A program made the translations under genes and the position numbers. The notes beneath the pieces are model-generated. The model was not told the DNA's origin. It did not search any database and saw nothing but the letters and a program-made list of their open reading frames with translations. Below, one piece after another: positions 32,855 to 42,673 of a DNA stretch of 64,000 nt (position 1 is the stretch's first letter; every line of letters begins with the position of its first letter). The stretch is from Accumulibacter sp964420975 (GTDB taxonomy: Bacteria; Pseudomonadota; Gammaproteobacteria; Burkholderiales; Rhodocyclaceae), in assembly GCA_964420975.1 (NCBI GenBank), contig CAYQVH010000009.1:60016-124015 (forward strand), read 5' to 3'.

Positions 32855-35506
32855 TCAGGCGAGCGCCCGGTCGACGATCTCGCGCACGCCGGCCGACAGA
32901 CCGCCTCGACCGCGCAGCGTCTCGAGTGCCGCCTGCGCGTGCTCCTGGCGGACGACGTCGAATCGCCGCCAGCGGTCGAAGCGTCGCGCCAAACGCGCGG
33001 CGACCTGCGGATTGAGGCGATCAAGTTGGCCAATCTGTTCGCCGAGGAAGCGATAGCCGGCGCCATCGGCGGCGTGAAAGCGCACATGGTTATGACCGAA
33101 CGTGCCGAGTAGGGCATACACCTTGTTCGGGTTGCCGAGATCGAAAGCCGGGTGACCGAGCAGCTCACGCACCGTCGTCAGCGTCTCGGGTAAGCGACTC
33201 CCGGCCTGCACCGCCAGCCATTTGTCGACCACCAGCGGCTCATTGTGCCAGCGGTCGTAGAAAGCGGCCAGCGCCTGCGCGCGCTCGGGACACGCGTGCT
33301 GAGTCAGCGTAGCCAGCGCCGCGAACCGATCGGTCATGTTGTCGGCGGTCTCGAACTGGTGCAGGGCAAGCGTTTTCGTTTCGCCAGTCGGGAGTTCGGC
33401 GAGGTAGGCCAGGCTGGTGTTGCGTAGCGCGCGGCGGCCGGCGGCTTGCGGCGTCGGCTGGTAGGCGGCGGCCATGGCATCGTAGGTCTCTCGCAAGACC
33501 GGTGCCAGCTGTTCGGCGAGAAAGCGCCGCAGATCGTTACGCGCCGCGTGCAAAGCGTCCGGATCGACGAGGGTCATCGCTTCGGCGAGGGTTGCTTCAC
33601 CGGGAAGCTGCAGCACCTCGGCGGCGAATGCCGGATCGTCGTCGCCAAGCGCCAGCACTTTCGCCATCGCAGCGACCAAACGTTGCGGCCAGCAGGGCGT
33701 CTGACCGTTGGCGAGCGTCGTCGCACCGTCGATCAGCCAGCGAGTGGCAAGCCGCTGGCCCGCCTCCCAGCGGTTGAAGGGATCGGTGTCGTGTGCCAGT
33801 TGGCTGAGGAGGTCCTCGTCCCGCCAGTCCGTGTCGATGATCACCGGCGCCGAAAAGTTGCGCAGCAGCGAAATGACAGGTGCCACCGGGACGTTTTCAA
33901 AGGTGAAAGACTGTGATTCCTCGGTGAGCGAGAGGACGCGCGTGTTCTCTGTGGACGGCGCCTCGCGATCGCCCGCCAGCTGCAGCGGGATCGGGTCTCC
34001 GTTCGCCGCCAGCAGCCCGACGGCGATCGGAATGTGAAACAGAGGCGCCGTACCGCCTTCGCCGGTACTGGCTCGCGTCTGCGAGACGGTCAGCACATAG
34101 CGCTGCGTGCTCGCGTCGTAAGCGCCGTCAGCGCGCAAACGCGGCGTGCCGGCGTGGTCGTACCAGCGCATGAACTGCCGCAGGTCAACCCCCGAGGCAT
34201 CGGCCATGGCGGCAACAAAGTCATCGCAGGTCACCGCCTGACCATCGTGACGGGCGAAGTACAGATCCATGCCGCGGCGGAACGCTGCCTTGCCGATCAG
34301 CGTCTGGATCATGCGCACCAGCTCGGCGCCTTTCTCGTACACCGTGCTGGTATAGAAATTATTGATCTCGAGATAGGCATCCGGCCGGACCGGATGCGCC
34401 ATTGGGCCCGCGTCTTCGGGAAACTGGGCGGCGCGCAGGTCGCGCACTTCCTGGATGCGGGTGATCGCGCGCCCGTGCCGGTCTGCACCGAATTCCTGGT
34501 CGCGAAATACGGTCAGACCCTCCTTCAGCGACAACTGAAACCAGTCGCGACAGGTGACGCGGTTGCCGGTCCAGTTGTGGAAGTATTCGTGCGCGACGAC
34601 GCGGTCGATGTTCTGGTAGTCGGTGTCGGTCGCGGTGTCGGCGCGGGCGAGGACATACTTGGTATTGAACAGGTTGAGGCCCTTGTTCTCCATCGCACCC
34701 ATGTTGAAATCGCCGACCGCGACAATCATGTAGTGATCCAGATCGCACTCGAGCCCGAAAACCTCTTCGTCCCACCGCATCGCGCACTTGAGGGCGTCCA
34801 TCGCGTGTGCCGTCTGGTCGAGCTTGCCCGGTTCGACATAGACGGCGAGCTGTACGACGCGGCCGCTGCGAGTGACGAAGCGGTCGCGCTGCACGTCAAG
34901 CTGGGCAGCGACGACGGCGAAGAGGTAACACGGTTTCGGGAAGGGGTCGACCCAGCGTACCCAGTGGCGGCCATCCGCCTCGTCGCCGCTGGCAACCGGA
35001 TTGCCGTTGGCGAGCAACACCGGCAGCCGACTCTTGTCGGCGTGCAGCGTCACTGTGTACCGCGCCATCACGTCAGGGCGGTCGGGAAACCAGGTGATGC
35101 GGCGAAATCCTTCCGCCTCGCACTGCGTGAAGTACCCGTCCTGCGAACGATAGAGACCCGAGAGCGTGGTGTTGTGGTCGGCGTCGATACGCACGCGGGT
35201 GGTGAGCAGCAGTTCGTCCGGCGGGTGATCGATGGTCAGTGCCGTATCGCTACAGTGGTAGCGGTCGGCCGCCAGCGGTTGTCCGTTGACTTCGACGGTC
35301 AGCGTTGTCAGCGCTTCGCCGTCGAGGCGCAAGACGGGGACACGGACGGACGAGGGGTTGCGCCGCAGCCGCAGCCGGCTGTCGACGACGACTTCGCGGT
35401 CCAGGAAGTGCAAGTTGAGATCGACGTCGTCGACCAGGAAAGGGGGCGGCGTGTAGTCGCCGCGACGCGTGATCGGACGTGGGTTATGGTTCATTGCAGT
35501 CGTCAT
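32855..35506 (-). CDS. pepN: aminopeptidase N
   Basis: An 883-residue M1-family zinc metalloaminopeptidase, close to E. coli PepN (870). The zinc site is HEYFHNWTGNR (HExxH plus downstream Glu in LKEGLTVFRDQEFG), and the exopeptidase motif is GAMENKGLN. It degrades peptides in the cytoplasm. ATG 35506 opens MTTAMNHNP; a second ATG at 35494 is possible. It lies 167 bases downstream of cusA in the same direction, but as a housekeeping gene it probably has its own promoter. I saw nothing clear in that gap. Confidence 0.96.
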   Translation of the reverse strand: MTTAMNHNPRPITRRGDYTPPPFLVDDVDLNLHFLDREVVVDSRLRLRRNPSSVRVPVLRLDGEALTTLTVEVNGQPLAADRYHCSDTALTIDHPPDELLLTTRVRIDADHNTTLSGLYRSQDGYFTQCEAEGFRRITWFPDRPDVMARYTVTLHADKSRLPVLLANGNPVASGDEADGRHWVRWVDPFPKPCYLFAVVAAQLDVQRDRFVTRSGRVVQLAVYVEPGKLDQTAHAMDALKCAMRWDEEVFGLECDLDHYMIVAVGDFNMGAMENKGLNLFNTKYVLARADTATDTDYQNIDRVVAHEYFHNWTGNRVTCRDWFQLSLKEGLTVFRDQEFGADRHGRAITRIQEVRDLRAAQFPEDAGPMAHPVRPDAYLEINNFYTSTVYEKGAELVRMIQTLIGKAAFRRGMDLYFARHDGQAVTCDDFVAAMADASGVDLRQFMRWYDHAGTPRLRADGAYDASTQRYVLTVSQTRASTGEGGTAPLFHIPIAVGLLAANGDPIPLQLAGDREAPSTENTRVLSLTEESQSFTFENVPVAPVISLLRNFSAPVIIDTDWRDEDLLSQLAHDTDPFNRWEAGQRLATRWLIDGATTLANGQTPCWPQRLVAAMAKVLALGDDDPAFAAEVLQLPGEATLAEAMTLVDPDALHAARNDLRRFLAEQLAPVLRETYDAMAAAYQPTPQAAGRRALRNTSLAYLAELPTGETKTLALHQFETADNMTDRFAALATLTQHACPERAQALAAFYDRWHNEPLVVDKWLAVQAGSRLPETLTTVRELLGHPAFDLGNPNKVYALLGTFGHNHVRFHAADGAGYRFLGEQIGQLDRLNPQVAARLARRFDRWRRFDVVRQEHAQAALETLRGRGGLSAGVREIVDRALA

Positions 35507-35673
35507 TCACCGTTCCAAAGCGGGTAATCGCGAACCGGGTATCACCTCACCAACCAGGTTGGAGAGCGGCTTGGGCAGGATGCCTTCCCACTGAAGTCGG
35601 AAGCGAAGTCGAGATTCTGGGGCAGCTTGCCGGTTGGGGGTGAACAATCGCCAAACCCCGCGCTTTGTCCGCC

Positions 35674-38600
35674 TCAGCCCGGCGCTAGCGGCGCCGCGAG
35701 CTGGCTGCCGTTCGCCGGGAGGCTCTCCAGCCCGCGCGTCAGCCGCCATTGTTTGACCAGAGCGTAGATCGCCGGGATGACGGCGAGCGTGAGGACGGTC
35801 GAGGAAAGCATGCCGCCGACCATGGGTGCGGCGATTCGGCGCATGACTTCGGATCCGGTTCCGGTGCCCCACATGATCGGCAGCAGGCCAGCCATGATGG
35901 CGACGACCGTCATCATTTTCGGGCGCACGCGTTCGACCGCTCCTTCCCTGATTGCGTCGTAGAGGTCGTGCACCGTCGGTACCTGGTTCGCTCGGCGGCA
36001 TCTCACTTTGGCAGCTTCCCAGGCGTGGTCGACGTAGATCAGCATGACGACTCCGGTTTCCGCGGCAACACCGGCCAAGGCAATGAAACCGACAGCCACC
36101 GCGACCGACAGGTTGTAATCGAGCAGCCACATCAGCCAAAAACCGCCAACGAGGGCAAACGGTACCGACAACATGACGATCAGGGTTTCGGTCAACCGTT
36201 TGAAGTTCAGGTAGAGCAGCAGGAAGATGACGAGCAAGGTCAGCGGAACGACAAGTTTCATCTTCTGGATGGCACGCTCCATCGACTCGAACTGGCCGCT
36301 CCACGTCGCGTAATAACCCGGCGGAAACTTCACCTGCTCGGCGACCGCCTTCTTTGCCTCTGCAACGTAACCGCCGATGTCGCGATTGCGAATGTCGACG
36401 AAGATGTACGCCGAGAGCAGAGCGTTCTCGGTGCGGATTCCCGGTGTGCCCTTGGCGACTTCCACCCTGGCCAGCTGGCCAAGCGGGATCATCGCACCGT
36501 CCATCGTCGGCACCAACACCTCGTGTGCGATGCGCAGCGGATCAGAGCGCAGCTCACGCGGGTAGCGTACCGTTACGCCGAAACGCTCGCGACCCTCGAC
36601 AGCGGTGGTCACCATCTCGCCACCCAGAGCCTGGCCAATGAGGTCCTGCAAGTCGCCGATGCTCAGTCCATAACGGGCCAACTGCGTCCGATCCGGCTCG
36701 ATGTTGAGATAGTAGCCCCCCGTAATACGTTCGGCAAACGCCGAGGTGGTGCCGGGAACCGCCTTGACGACGGTCTCGATCTCGCGCGCCAATCGTTCCA
36801 TCGTCTCGAGATCCTTGCCGAAGACCTTGATGCCGATCGGCGTCCGGATGCCGGTCGACAGCATGTCGATACGCGCCTTGATCGGCATCGTCCAGGCATT
36901 CGAGACGCCGGGAAACTGCAAGGCCTGATCCAGCTCGGCGATCAGCCGGTCGGTCGTCATTCCGGGACGCCACTCGGACTCGGGCTTCAGATTGATCACC
37001 GTCTCAAACATCTCGGTCGGCGCCGGGTCGGTCGCCGTATTGGCGCGACCCGCCTTGCCATACACCGAGGCGACCTCGGGAAAGCTGCGGATGATCTTGT
37101 TCTGCGTCTGCAGGAGTTCGGCTGCCTTGGTGATCGACATTCCCGGCAGCGAAGTCGGCATATAGAACAGCGTCCCCTCGTTTAACGTCGGCATGAATTC
37201 CGATCCCAGACGGCTGACCGGATAAAGCGTCGCCGCCAGCGCGACCAGCGCCGCGGCGATGGTCGTCTTTTGCCAACGCAGAACGCCTCCGATCAGCGGC
37301 CGATAGGCCCAGATCAAGGCACGATTCACCGGATTCCTGGCCTCGGGCATGATCTTGCCGCGGATGAAAAGCACCATCAGGACCGGGACCAGCGTCACCG
37401 AGAGCAAGGCCGCACTTGCCATGGCAAAGGTCTTGGTGTAGGCGAGCGGCGCGAACAGCCGCCCTTCCTGGGCCTCGAGCGTGAACACCGGCAGGAAGGA
37501 AACGGTGATGATCAGCAGCGAGAAAAAGAGCGCCGGGCCGACTTCCTTGCTGGCCGCAATCATGGCGTCGATGCGCTCGGCGTGTGAATGTTCCGCCGGC
37601 AGGCGCTCGATGTGCTTGTGCGCGTTCTCGATCATCACGATGGCGGCGTCGATCATCGCCCCGATGGCGATGGCAATGCCTCCGAGGCTCATCAGGTTCG
37701 AGTTCATGCCGAGCAGGCGCATCGCGATAAATGCCATCAGGACGCCGACCGGCAGCATCAGGATGGCGACCAGGGCACTGCGGAAATGCAGCAGAAAGAC
37801 AATGCAGACGAGGGCGACGATCACGCTTTCTTCGACCAGCGTCCGCGTCAGTGTGGCGATCGCGCGGTGAATCAGCTCGGAGCGATCGTACACTGTCTCG
37901 ACAGTGACGCCCGCCGGCAGGCCGGCCGAGACTTCGCCGATTTTCTCCTTCAGGTTGTGGATCACCTCCAGCGCGTTCTGTCCGTAGCGCGCCATGGCGA
38001 TTCCCGACACGACTTCCCCCTCGCCGTTGAGTTCGCTTACCCCACGCCGCTCGTCGGGCGCCAGCTCGACGCGGGCGACGTCGCGGATCAGCACTGGCGT
38101 GCCGCCCTGAGCCTTGACGACCAGATGTTCGAGGTCGGCGACCCCACGCAGATACCCCTTGCCGCGTACCATATACTCGGTTTCGGCCATTTCGACGACG
38201 CGACCGCCGACGTCACGGTTTGACTCGCGGATGACTTTCACGACTGCCGCCAAAGGAACCCCGTAGGCGCGCAACTTCACCGGATCGACCGTCACTTGGT
38301 AGGTCTGCACGAAGCCGCCAAGCGACGCCACCTCGGCGACACCGTGTGTCTTGGTCAGCTGGTAACGCAGATACCAATCCTGCAGTGTGCGCAACTCGGC
38401 GAGCGTCCGCTCCTTGGCCAGCAACGCGTACTGATAGACCCAACCGACGCCGGTCGCGTCCGGGCCAATTTGTGGTGTGACTCCACGAGGCATACGCCCG
38501 GAAGCGAAATTGAGGTACTCGATGACTCGCGACCGGGCCCAGTAGATGTCGGTGCCGTCGTCGAAAATGACGTATACGAAGGACGCTCCGAAGAACGAAA

Positions 38601-38853
38601 AGCCACGCACGACCTTCGACTTTGGAACCGAGAGCATCGCCGTCGTCAGCGGATACGTCACCTGATCTTCGACTACCTGTGGTGCTTGGCCGGGGTACTC
38701 GGTATAGACGATCACCTGTACGTCGGAGAGATCCGGCAGCGCGTCGAGGGGTGTCCGCAGGACGGCGACGACGCCGGCAACGACGATGAAGAACGTCGCG
38801 AGCAGGACGAGAAAACGGTTTTTCGCCGACCACTCAATGATGTGGGAAAGCAT
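35674..38853 (-). CDS. cusA: heavy-metal RND efflux pump, inner membrane (Cu/Ag type)
   Basis: A 1059-residue HME-RND transporter that moves Cu(I)/Ag(I) from periplasm or cytoplasm into the outer membrane channel. Twelve membrane helices and two large periplasmic loops fit the family length (about 1050). The helix IV proton-relay segment is GAMIDAAIVMIENAHKHIE, a form typical of monovalent (CusA) rather than divalent (CzcA) pumps. TDPAPTEMFETVINLKPESEW and RTPIGIKVFG are conserved loop motifs. It is the last gene of cusCBA, 128 bases after cusB. Confidence 0.93.
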   Translation of the reverse strand: MLSHIIEWSAKNRFLVLLATFFIVVAGVVAVLRTPLDALPDLSDVQVIVYTEYPGQAPQVVEDQVTYPLTTAMLSVPKSKVVRGFSFFGASFVYVIFDDGTDIYWARSRVIEYLNFASGRMPRGVTPQIGPDATGVGWVYQYALLAKERTLAELRTLQDWYLRYQLTKTHGVAEVASLGGFVQTYQVTVDPVKLRAYGVPLAAVVKVIRESNRDVGGRVVEMAETEYMVRGKGYLRGVADLEHLVVKAQGGTPVLIRDVARVELAPDERRGVSELNGEGEVVSGIAMARYGQNALEVIHNLKEKIGEVSAGLPAGVTVETVYDRSELIHRAIATLTRTLVEESVIVALVCIVFLLHFRSALVAILMLPVGVLMAFIAMRLLGMNSNLMSLGGIAIAIGAMIDAAIVMIENAHKHIERLPAEHSHAERIDAMIAASKEVGPALFFSLLIITVSFLPVFTLEAQEGRLFAPLAYTKTFAMASAALLSVTLVPVLMVLFIRGKIMPEARNPVNRALIWAYRPLIGGVLRWQKTTIAAALVALAATLYPVSRLGSEFMPTLNEGTLFYMPTSLPGMSITKAAELLQTQNKIIRSFPEVASVYGKAGRANTATDPAPTEMFETVINLKPESEWRPGMTTDRLIAELDQALQFPGVSNAWTMPIKARIDMLSTGIRTPIGIKVFGKDLETMERLAREIETVVKAVPGTTSAFAERITGGYYLNIEPDRTQLARYGLSIGDLQDLIGQALGGEMVTTAVEGRERFGVTVRYPRELRSDPLRIAHEVLVPTMDGAMIPLGQLARVEVAKGTPGIRTENALLSAYIFVDIRNRDIGGYVAEAKKAVAEQVKFPPGYYATWSGQFESMERAIQKMKLVVPLTLLVIFLLLYLNFKRLTETLIVMLSVPFALVGGFWLMWLLDYNLSVAVAVGFIALAGVAAETGVVMLIYVDHAWEAAKVRCRRANQVPTVHDLYDAIREGAVERVRPKMMTVVAIMAGLLPIMWGTGTGSEVMRRIAAPMVGGMLSSTVLTLAVIPAIYALVKQWRLTRGLESLPANGSQLAAPLAPG

Positions 38854-38981
38854 TTTCGCTCCGTTAATTCGGGGAATCGACTTTGCGACGCCGCCAATCG
38901 ACCACCGTGCTCACCCGTTCACTGCTTGGTGGTCAGCCCGCTCGTCTTGCGACCGACTGGCAACGATTACCGCACCGGCAG

Positions 38982-40616
38982 TCAATGGCCGGCGTGCGAA
39001 CGCGCCGCGGCGCCGCCATTGCCGGCTGCCGCCTGGATTCCGGTAACGACCCATTCGCCGGGCTTGCGCTCGACAAACTCGAAGGTGACCGCCATACCGG
39101 GCTGCAAACCGCCGAGCAGCGCCGAGTTCGCCACCTGGAAATCCATCGTCATCCCCGGCCAGTTGAGGCTGGCGACCGGCCCGTGGCTGAGCGTTAACCG
39201 GCCGCTCCCGGGGTCGAAGCCGGCGATCGTTCCGCTCGCCCGGTGGCCGACGGTTGCCGGCCGGTCGTGCCGATGCCCGACGTGCTCGCTTCCGACCGCA
39301 GCTTCCGCCTTTGGCGTCGCAGCGTGACCTGCGTGGCCGAAGCCATCGAGCGCTGCCTTCAGATTACTCTCGGCGTCGATCAGGAAATTGGCGGCGACCA
39401 CCACCGACTCGCCGTCTTGCACGCCCTCGAGCACTTCAACGTATTGCTCGCCGCGCTGCCCCAGCCGGACTTCTCGCGGTTCGAAACGACCTTCCCCGAT
39501 CGCCACCAGGACGATGCGACGCGTGCCGCTGTCGATCACCGCCGACGCCGGAACCGTGACCACCGCGCTCGCGCCGCCCGCCGGCAGCTCGACCTCGGCA
39601 AACATCGCCGGCTTCAGCAACTGGCCAGGATTCGGCAACTCGATGCGGATCGGAATCGTTCGCGTCTCCGCCTTCAAGGTCGGGTAGACATAGCTGATCG
39701 TGCCGGTGAACACCTTCTCCGGGTACGCGCTGATCCTTACCTTGGCTTTGGCGCCGGCTTTCACGAAGCCAATGTCCTGCTCGAACACGTCGGCCACTAC
39801 CCAGACGGCGGACAGATCCGCCACCTGGTACAACACCTCGCCGGCCATGAAGCGCAACCCCGGCAAGGCGCGCTTCTCGCTCACGATGCCGGCGACCGGC
39901 GAGCGGAAGGTCAGGGTCCGCGTCGCTTCGCCTGACCGGGCAAGGGCTTGCAACTGCTCCTCGGAAATGTCCCAGTTGCGCAGACGAAGCAAGCTGGCCG
40001 CGGCCAGTTGCTGATGGCCTTGGCGAGCCGTCTCGGCGCCCTCCGACAGCGACGCGGCGGCCTGCACCGCCAGGGTGTATTCACGCTGCGCGGAAACGAG
40101 TTCCGGGCTATAGGCGTCGAACAGCGCCTGCCCTTTGCCGACCGGCTGACCCGTGATACTGACGTGAAGGCGCTCGACGTAGCCCTCGAACTTGGGCGCG
40201 ATGGTGTAAAGGCGCCGCTCGTCCGGTTCGATGCGGCCAGCCGCCCGCACCACCCGGTCGACAACGCGCCTCTGCGCCGCCTCGGTGCGTACGCCCAGTT
40301 TCTGCACCTTGTCTACGCTGATCCTGATCTGCCGGGCCGACGTCGGTTGATCCTCGCCGTCGTCCTCGTATACCGGAAGGTAGTCCATGCCCATGGGGTC
40401 CTTCTTCGGCGTTGGCGACGTATCCGGCAGGCCCATCGGATTGCGATAGTAGAGCAGTTTTCGGGGTTTTCCGCCGGCCTCGCCAGACGTCTCCGACGCG
40501 CGCTGCGCTGTCTGATCGTGCGTCGTCACCTGCCGCTGGCCTGCCCAGTAGCCGCCAGCGGCGGCGAGAAGCGCCAGCGTCAGCGCGCCAGCAACGAGCG
40601 GTAGGAGGCGCTTCAC
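38982..40616 (-). CDS. cusB: efflux RND periplasmic adaptor CusB fused to CusF-like domain
   Basis: A 544-residue membrane-fusion protein. A signal anchor covers residues about 1-25. A heavy-metal-binding HMBD segment follows (YYRNPMGLPDTSPTP with KKDPMGMDYLPVY, about 55-84). The alpha-hairpin/barrel core runs to about 440, then a His-rich linker, and finally a C-terminal CusF-like domain (about 455-535) containing WPGMTMDF, the Trp-Met-x-Met copper site of CusF. The metallochaperone, separate in E. coli, is thus built into the adaptor. Its start overlaps the cusC stop by four bases. Confidence 0.93.
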   Translation of the reverse strand: MKRLLPLVAGALTLALLAAAGGYWAGQRQVTTHDQTAQRASETSGEAGGKPRKLLYYRNPMGLPDTSPTPKKDPMGMDYLPVYEDDGEDQPTSARQIRISVDKVQKLGVRTEAAQRRVVDRVVRAAGRIEPDERRLYTIAPKFEGYVERLHVSITGQPVGKGQALFDAYSPELVSAQREYTLAVQAAASLSEGAETARQGHQQLAAASLLRLRNWDISEEQLQALARSGEATRTLTFRSPVAGIVSEKRALPGLRFMAGEVLYQVADLSAVWVVADVFEQDIGFVKAGAKAKVRISAYPEKVFTGTISYVYPTLKAETRTIPIRIELPNPGQLLKPAMFAEVELPAGGASAVVTVPASAVIDSGTRRIVLVAIGEGRFEPREVRLGQRGEQYVEVLEGVQDGESVVVAANFLIDAESNLKAALDGFGHAGHAATPKAEAAVGSEHVGHRHDRPATVGHRASGTIAGFDPGSGRLTLSHGPVASLNWPGMTMDFQVANSALLGGLQPGMAVTFEFVERKPGEWVVTGIQAAAGNGGAAARSHAGH

Positions 40617-41902
40617 AGGTCTTCGCCCAGCAGGCGTTCAACGTCCGCCAGGCGCATCTGTCCTTCCGCCTGGGCCTTGAGCTGTTCCTGTCGCGCCTGA
40701 CGGATCTGACGCTGCGCTTCGAGCAGCGTCGCGAAATCCAGTTTTCCGGTTTCGTAGCTTCCCAGAGCCGCTTTGAAACTTAGCTCGGCCTCGGGCAGCA
40801 AGTCGTTGCTGGCAAGCGCCTCGCTTCGCCGGGCGCCGTCGATGGCGGCCAGGTTGTCGGCCAGTTCCGCCAGCAACTGCCTGCTACTGGCCTCGCGTCG
40901 TGCGCGAGCCGCCGCGAGCACGGCTTCGGCTTCGCGCTCCTGCGCCCGTCGCGACGACTGCTGCAGCGGAAGATTCATTTCCACCATCACTTCCCACTCC
41001 TTGACCTCGTTCTGGTACTGGATCGGACCGAAGCCGACGGCGAAGTCCGGATAGCGGTTCTTGTAGGCCAGTTCGCGACCCTTTTCTGCCGCCTTCAGTT
41101 TGCTGGTGTCAGCAGCGAGCAGCGGGCTTCGCGCCAGAACACGTGCTTCCAGCGTCGCAAAATCCAGTTGCACAGCCGCCGGCAATGGGCGCAGCCGTTC
41201 CGCTTCGACCAGCGGCGCGGCCGGCGGGCGACCGAGCAAGGCGTTCAGCCGAGTATGCAGGTGGTGACGTTCGGTTTCCAGGGCCACCCGCTCGTTGCGC
41301 AGTCGTGTTTGCTCGACCTGCGCGCGGATCACGTCCTGCAAGCTGGCGAGCCCGCTCTTGTAGCGCACCAGAGCGATCTTCTCGAGTCGTTGCATCAGGT
41401 CGAGAATCTCGCCCGTCAGCCGTTCGCTGCGCTGAACGTAGTACCGCTGCGCGAAGCTCGCCTTGATCCGGGCAGCGATTTCTGACCAGGTCGCCGACGC
41501 GCGTCCCTGGGCGCTCTCGCGCTCGAGTTCGGCGACGTCGCGTTTCAGATCGCGTTTGCCGAACCAGGGGATCTCTTGCGAGACCAAATACTTGGTACTG
41601 CCGACGCGACTCGGCGAGAGGGTTGGATTCTGCTCGCCAAACTTGGTGATGTCGCGCAGTTCCATGCGAAACCGGGGATCGGGAAGCGCACCGGCGGGAA
41701 TGACGCGTTCTCCTGACGCGTCCGCTTCGGCTTGCATGGCGGCGAGCTCCGGATTGTGGGTCCTGGCGTAGGCGAGCAGACCGTCGACCGTAGCCCCCAG
41801 CACCGGCTCCTGAGCACCTACCGGCACGCCATGAAGGCAAGCGAAGAGGACGACGATGGTCGGTAGGGTCGGCGACCCGGGCACGTGACCTCCGTGAAAC
41901 AC
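40613..41902 (-). CDS. cusC: TolC-family outer membrane efflux protein of Cus system
   Basis: A 429-residue outer membrane channel. A signal peptide (about residues 1-30, ending VGAQ) precedes two repeats of long coiled-coil-forming OEP domains (RNERVALETERHHLHTRLNALL, EREAEAVLAAARARREAS). No lipobox Cys is seen, unlike E. coli CusC. It is the first gene of the minus-strand cusCBA operon. A 415-base upstream gap carries a candidate metal-responsive operator. Confidence 0.9.
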   Translation of the reverse strand: MFHGGHVPGSPTLPTIVVLFACLHGVPVGAQEPVLGATVDGLLAYARTHNPELAAMQAEADASGERVIPAGALPDPRFRMELRDITKFGEQNPTLSPSRVGSTKYLVSQEIPWFGKRDLKRDVAELERESAQGRASATWSEIAARIKASFAQRYYVQRSERLTGEILDLMQRLEKIALVRYKSGLASLQDVIRAQVEQTRLRNERVALETERHHLHTRLNALLGRPPAAPLVEAERLRPLPAAVQLDFATLEARVLARSPLLAADTSKLKAAEKGRELAYKNRYPDFAVGFGPIQYQNEVKEWEVMVEMNLPLQQSSRRAQEREAEAVLAAARARREASSRQLLAELADNLAAIDGARRSEALASNDLLPEAELSFKAALGSYETGKLDFATLLEAQRQIRQARQEQLKAQAEGQMRLADVERLLGEDL

Positions 41903-42317
41903 AAGGCATGAACAAGGAATGCTGTGCGCAAGGCGGCGAGCTCGCCCGCGCTGCGGGGGAAATTTTACCCCCGGCGCAGCCTTCGCCGCGCTGCACGCTA
42001 GCGCCAGCGTCTGGCAGCCTCACCCGCACCCAGCGCACCGACAAGATTTCCACACGCGACCGGGAGCGAAGTATCGCTTGGCGCTACCGTCAATAAGCTG
42101 ACGGGTGGATTACATTTGTGTAATTTGGGCGCCTGCGTCTCCGTTGTTGGATGCAATCTCCGTCCTCTGATCGTATGACATTCGGCGTCGTCGCCGGCAT
42201 TCTCGGCTCGGAGCCGTGGCAGGCCCCCTTTCTGCTAGAATTGGCGGGCCAGCCACGGCCAGGGGCAACGGGCCTCCCGGTCAGGTTTCGGCGACCTCGT
42301 TACGAGACGGGCAAGAC
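41903..42317. other. 415-base intergenic region upstream of cusCBA and DUF3579 gene
   Basis: No convincing gene is visible. It holds a GC-rich hairpin (41950-41980) that would lie in the cus 5' leader and an ATTACA/TGTAAT dyad (42109-42124). Promoters for the divergent genes must lie here. GATACT at 42075-42070 on the minus strand is a possible cus -10, 33 bases after the dyad. Confidence 0.6.
42109..42124 (-). promoter_or_regulatory. candidate CopR/CusR-type operator
   Basis: ATTACATTTGTGTAAT is a perfect six-base inverted repeat with a four-base spacer. It resembles the ATTACA/TGTAAT-like boxes bound by copper-responsive OmpR-family regulators (CopR/CusR). It lies about 210 bases upstream of cusC, just before a plausible -10. 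No copR/copS pair is in the window. Confidence 0.5.
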
Positions 42318-42626
42318 ATGACCACTCCGCACTCGTCGTTCATCATTGTCGGTGTGACGACCGCTGACCAAAAGTTTCGTCCGAGCGACTGGGCGGACCG
42401 TCTGTGCGGAGTGCTTTCGGTGTTTGGTGCCGAGAAGCGGATGCGCTACTCGCCTTACGTTGGACCGCGGACTTACAAGGGCGAAAAAGCCGTTTTCGTC
42501 GACGGGCAGCTCTACGAGATCGAACCGATGGCGTATCGCTTCGTCTTGCATTTCGCCCAGGACAATGACCTGCAGATCGTCCAGCAGCCAACGAGCGAGA
42601 GCAAGAAGCAGAAGCTGCGCAGTTGA
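42318..42626 (+). CDS. DUF3579-family protein
   Basis: A 102-residue small protein of the betaproteobacterial DUF3579 type: SSFIIVGVTTADQKFRPSDWADRLCGVLS is its hallmark, with FVDGQLYEIEPMAYRFV following. The function is unknown, and it has no membrane or signal segment. ATG 42318 is the first start that does not add an unrelated leader. It converges on murA, 47 bases away. Confidence 0.85.
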   Translation: MTTPHSSFIIVGVTTADQKFRPSDWADRLCGVLSVFGAEKRMRYSPYVGPRTYKGEKAVFVDGQLYEIEPMAYRFVLHFAQDNDLQIVQQPTSESKKQKLRS

Positions 42627-42673
42627 TCGCCGCGTCCCGTGCGGCGCCAGTTACGTCGCAACGCCGACTCGCT

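Noticed and set aside
34034..35527. 497-residue plus-strand open frame
   Set aside because: Antisense to pepN, whose HExxH and GAMEN motifs are unambiguous; long shadow frames are common at this GC content.
35507..35673. Possible gene end in the cusA-pepN gap (a minus-strand frame with GILPKPLSNLVGEVIPGS)
   Set aside because: The frame is antisense-like within cusA upstream and I could not identify a family or a start for a separate gene.
35749..37185. 478-residue plus-strand open frame
   Set aside because: Antisense to cusA; His/Arg/Asp-rich shadow composition.
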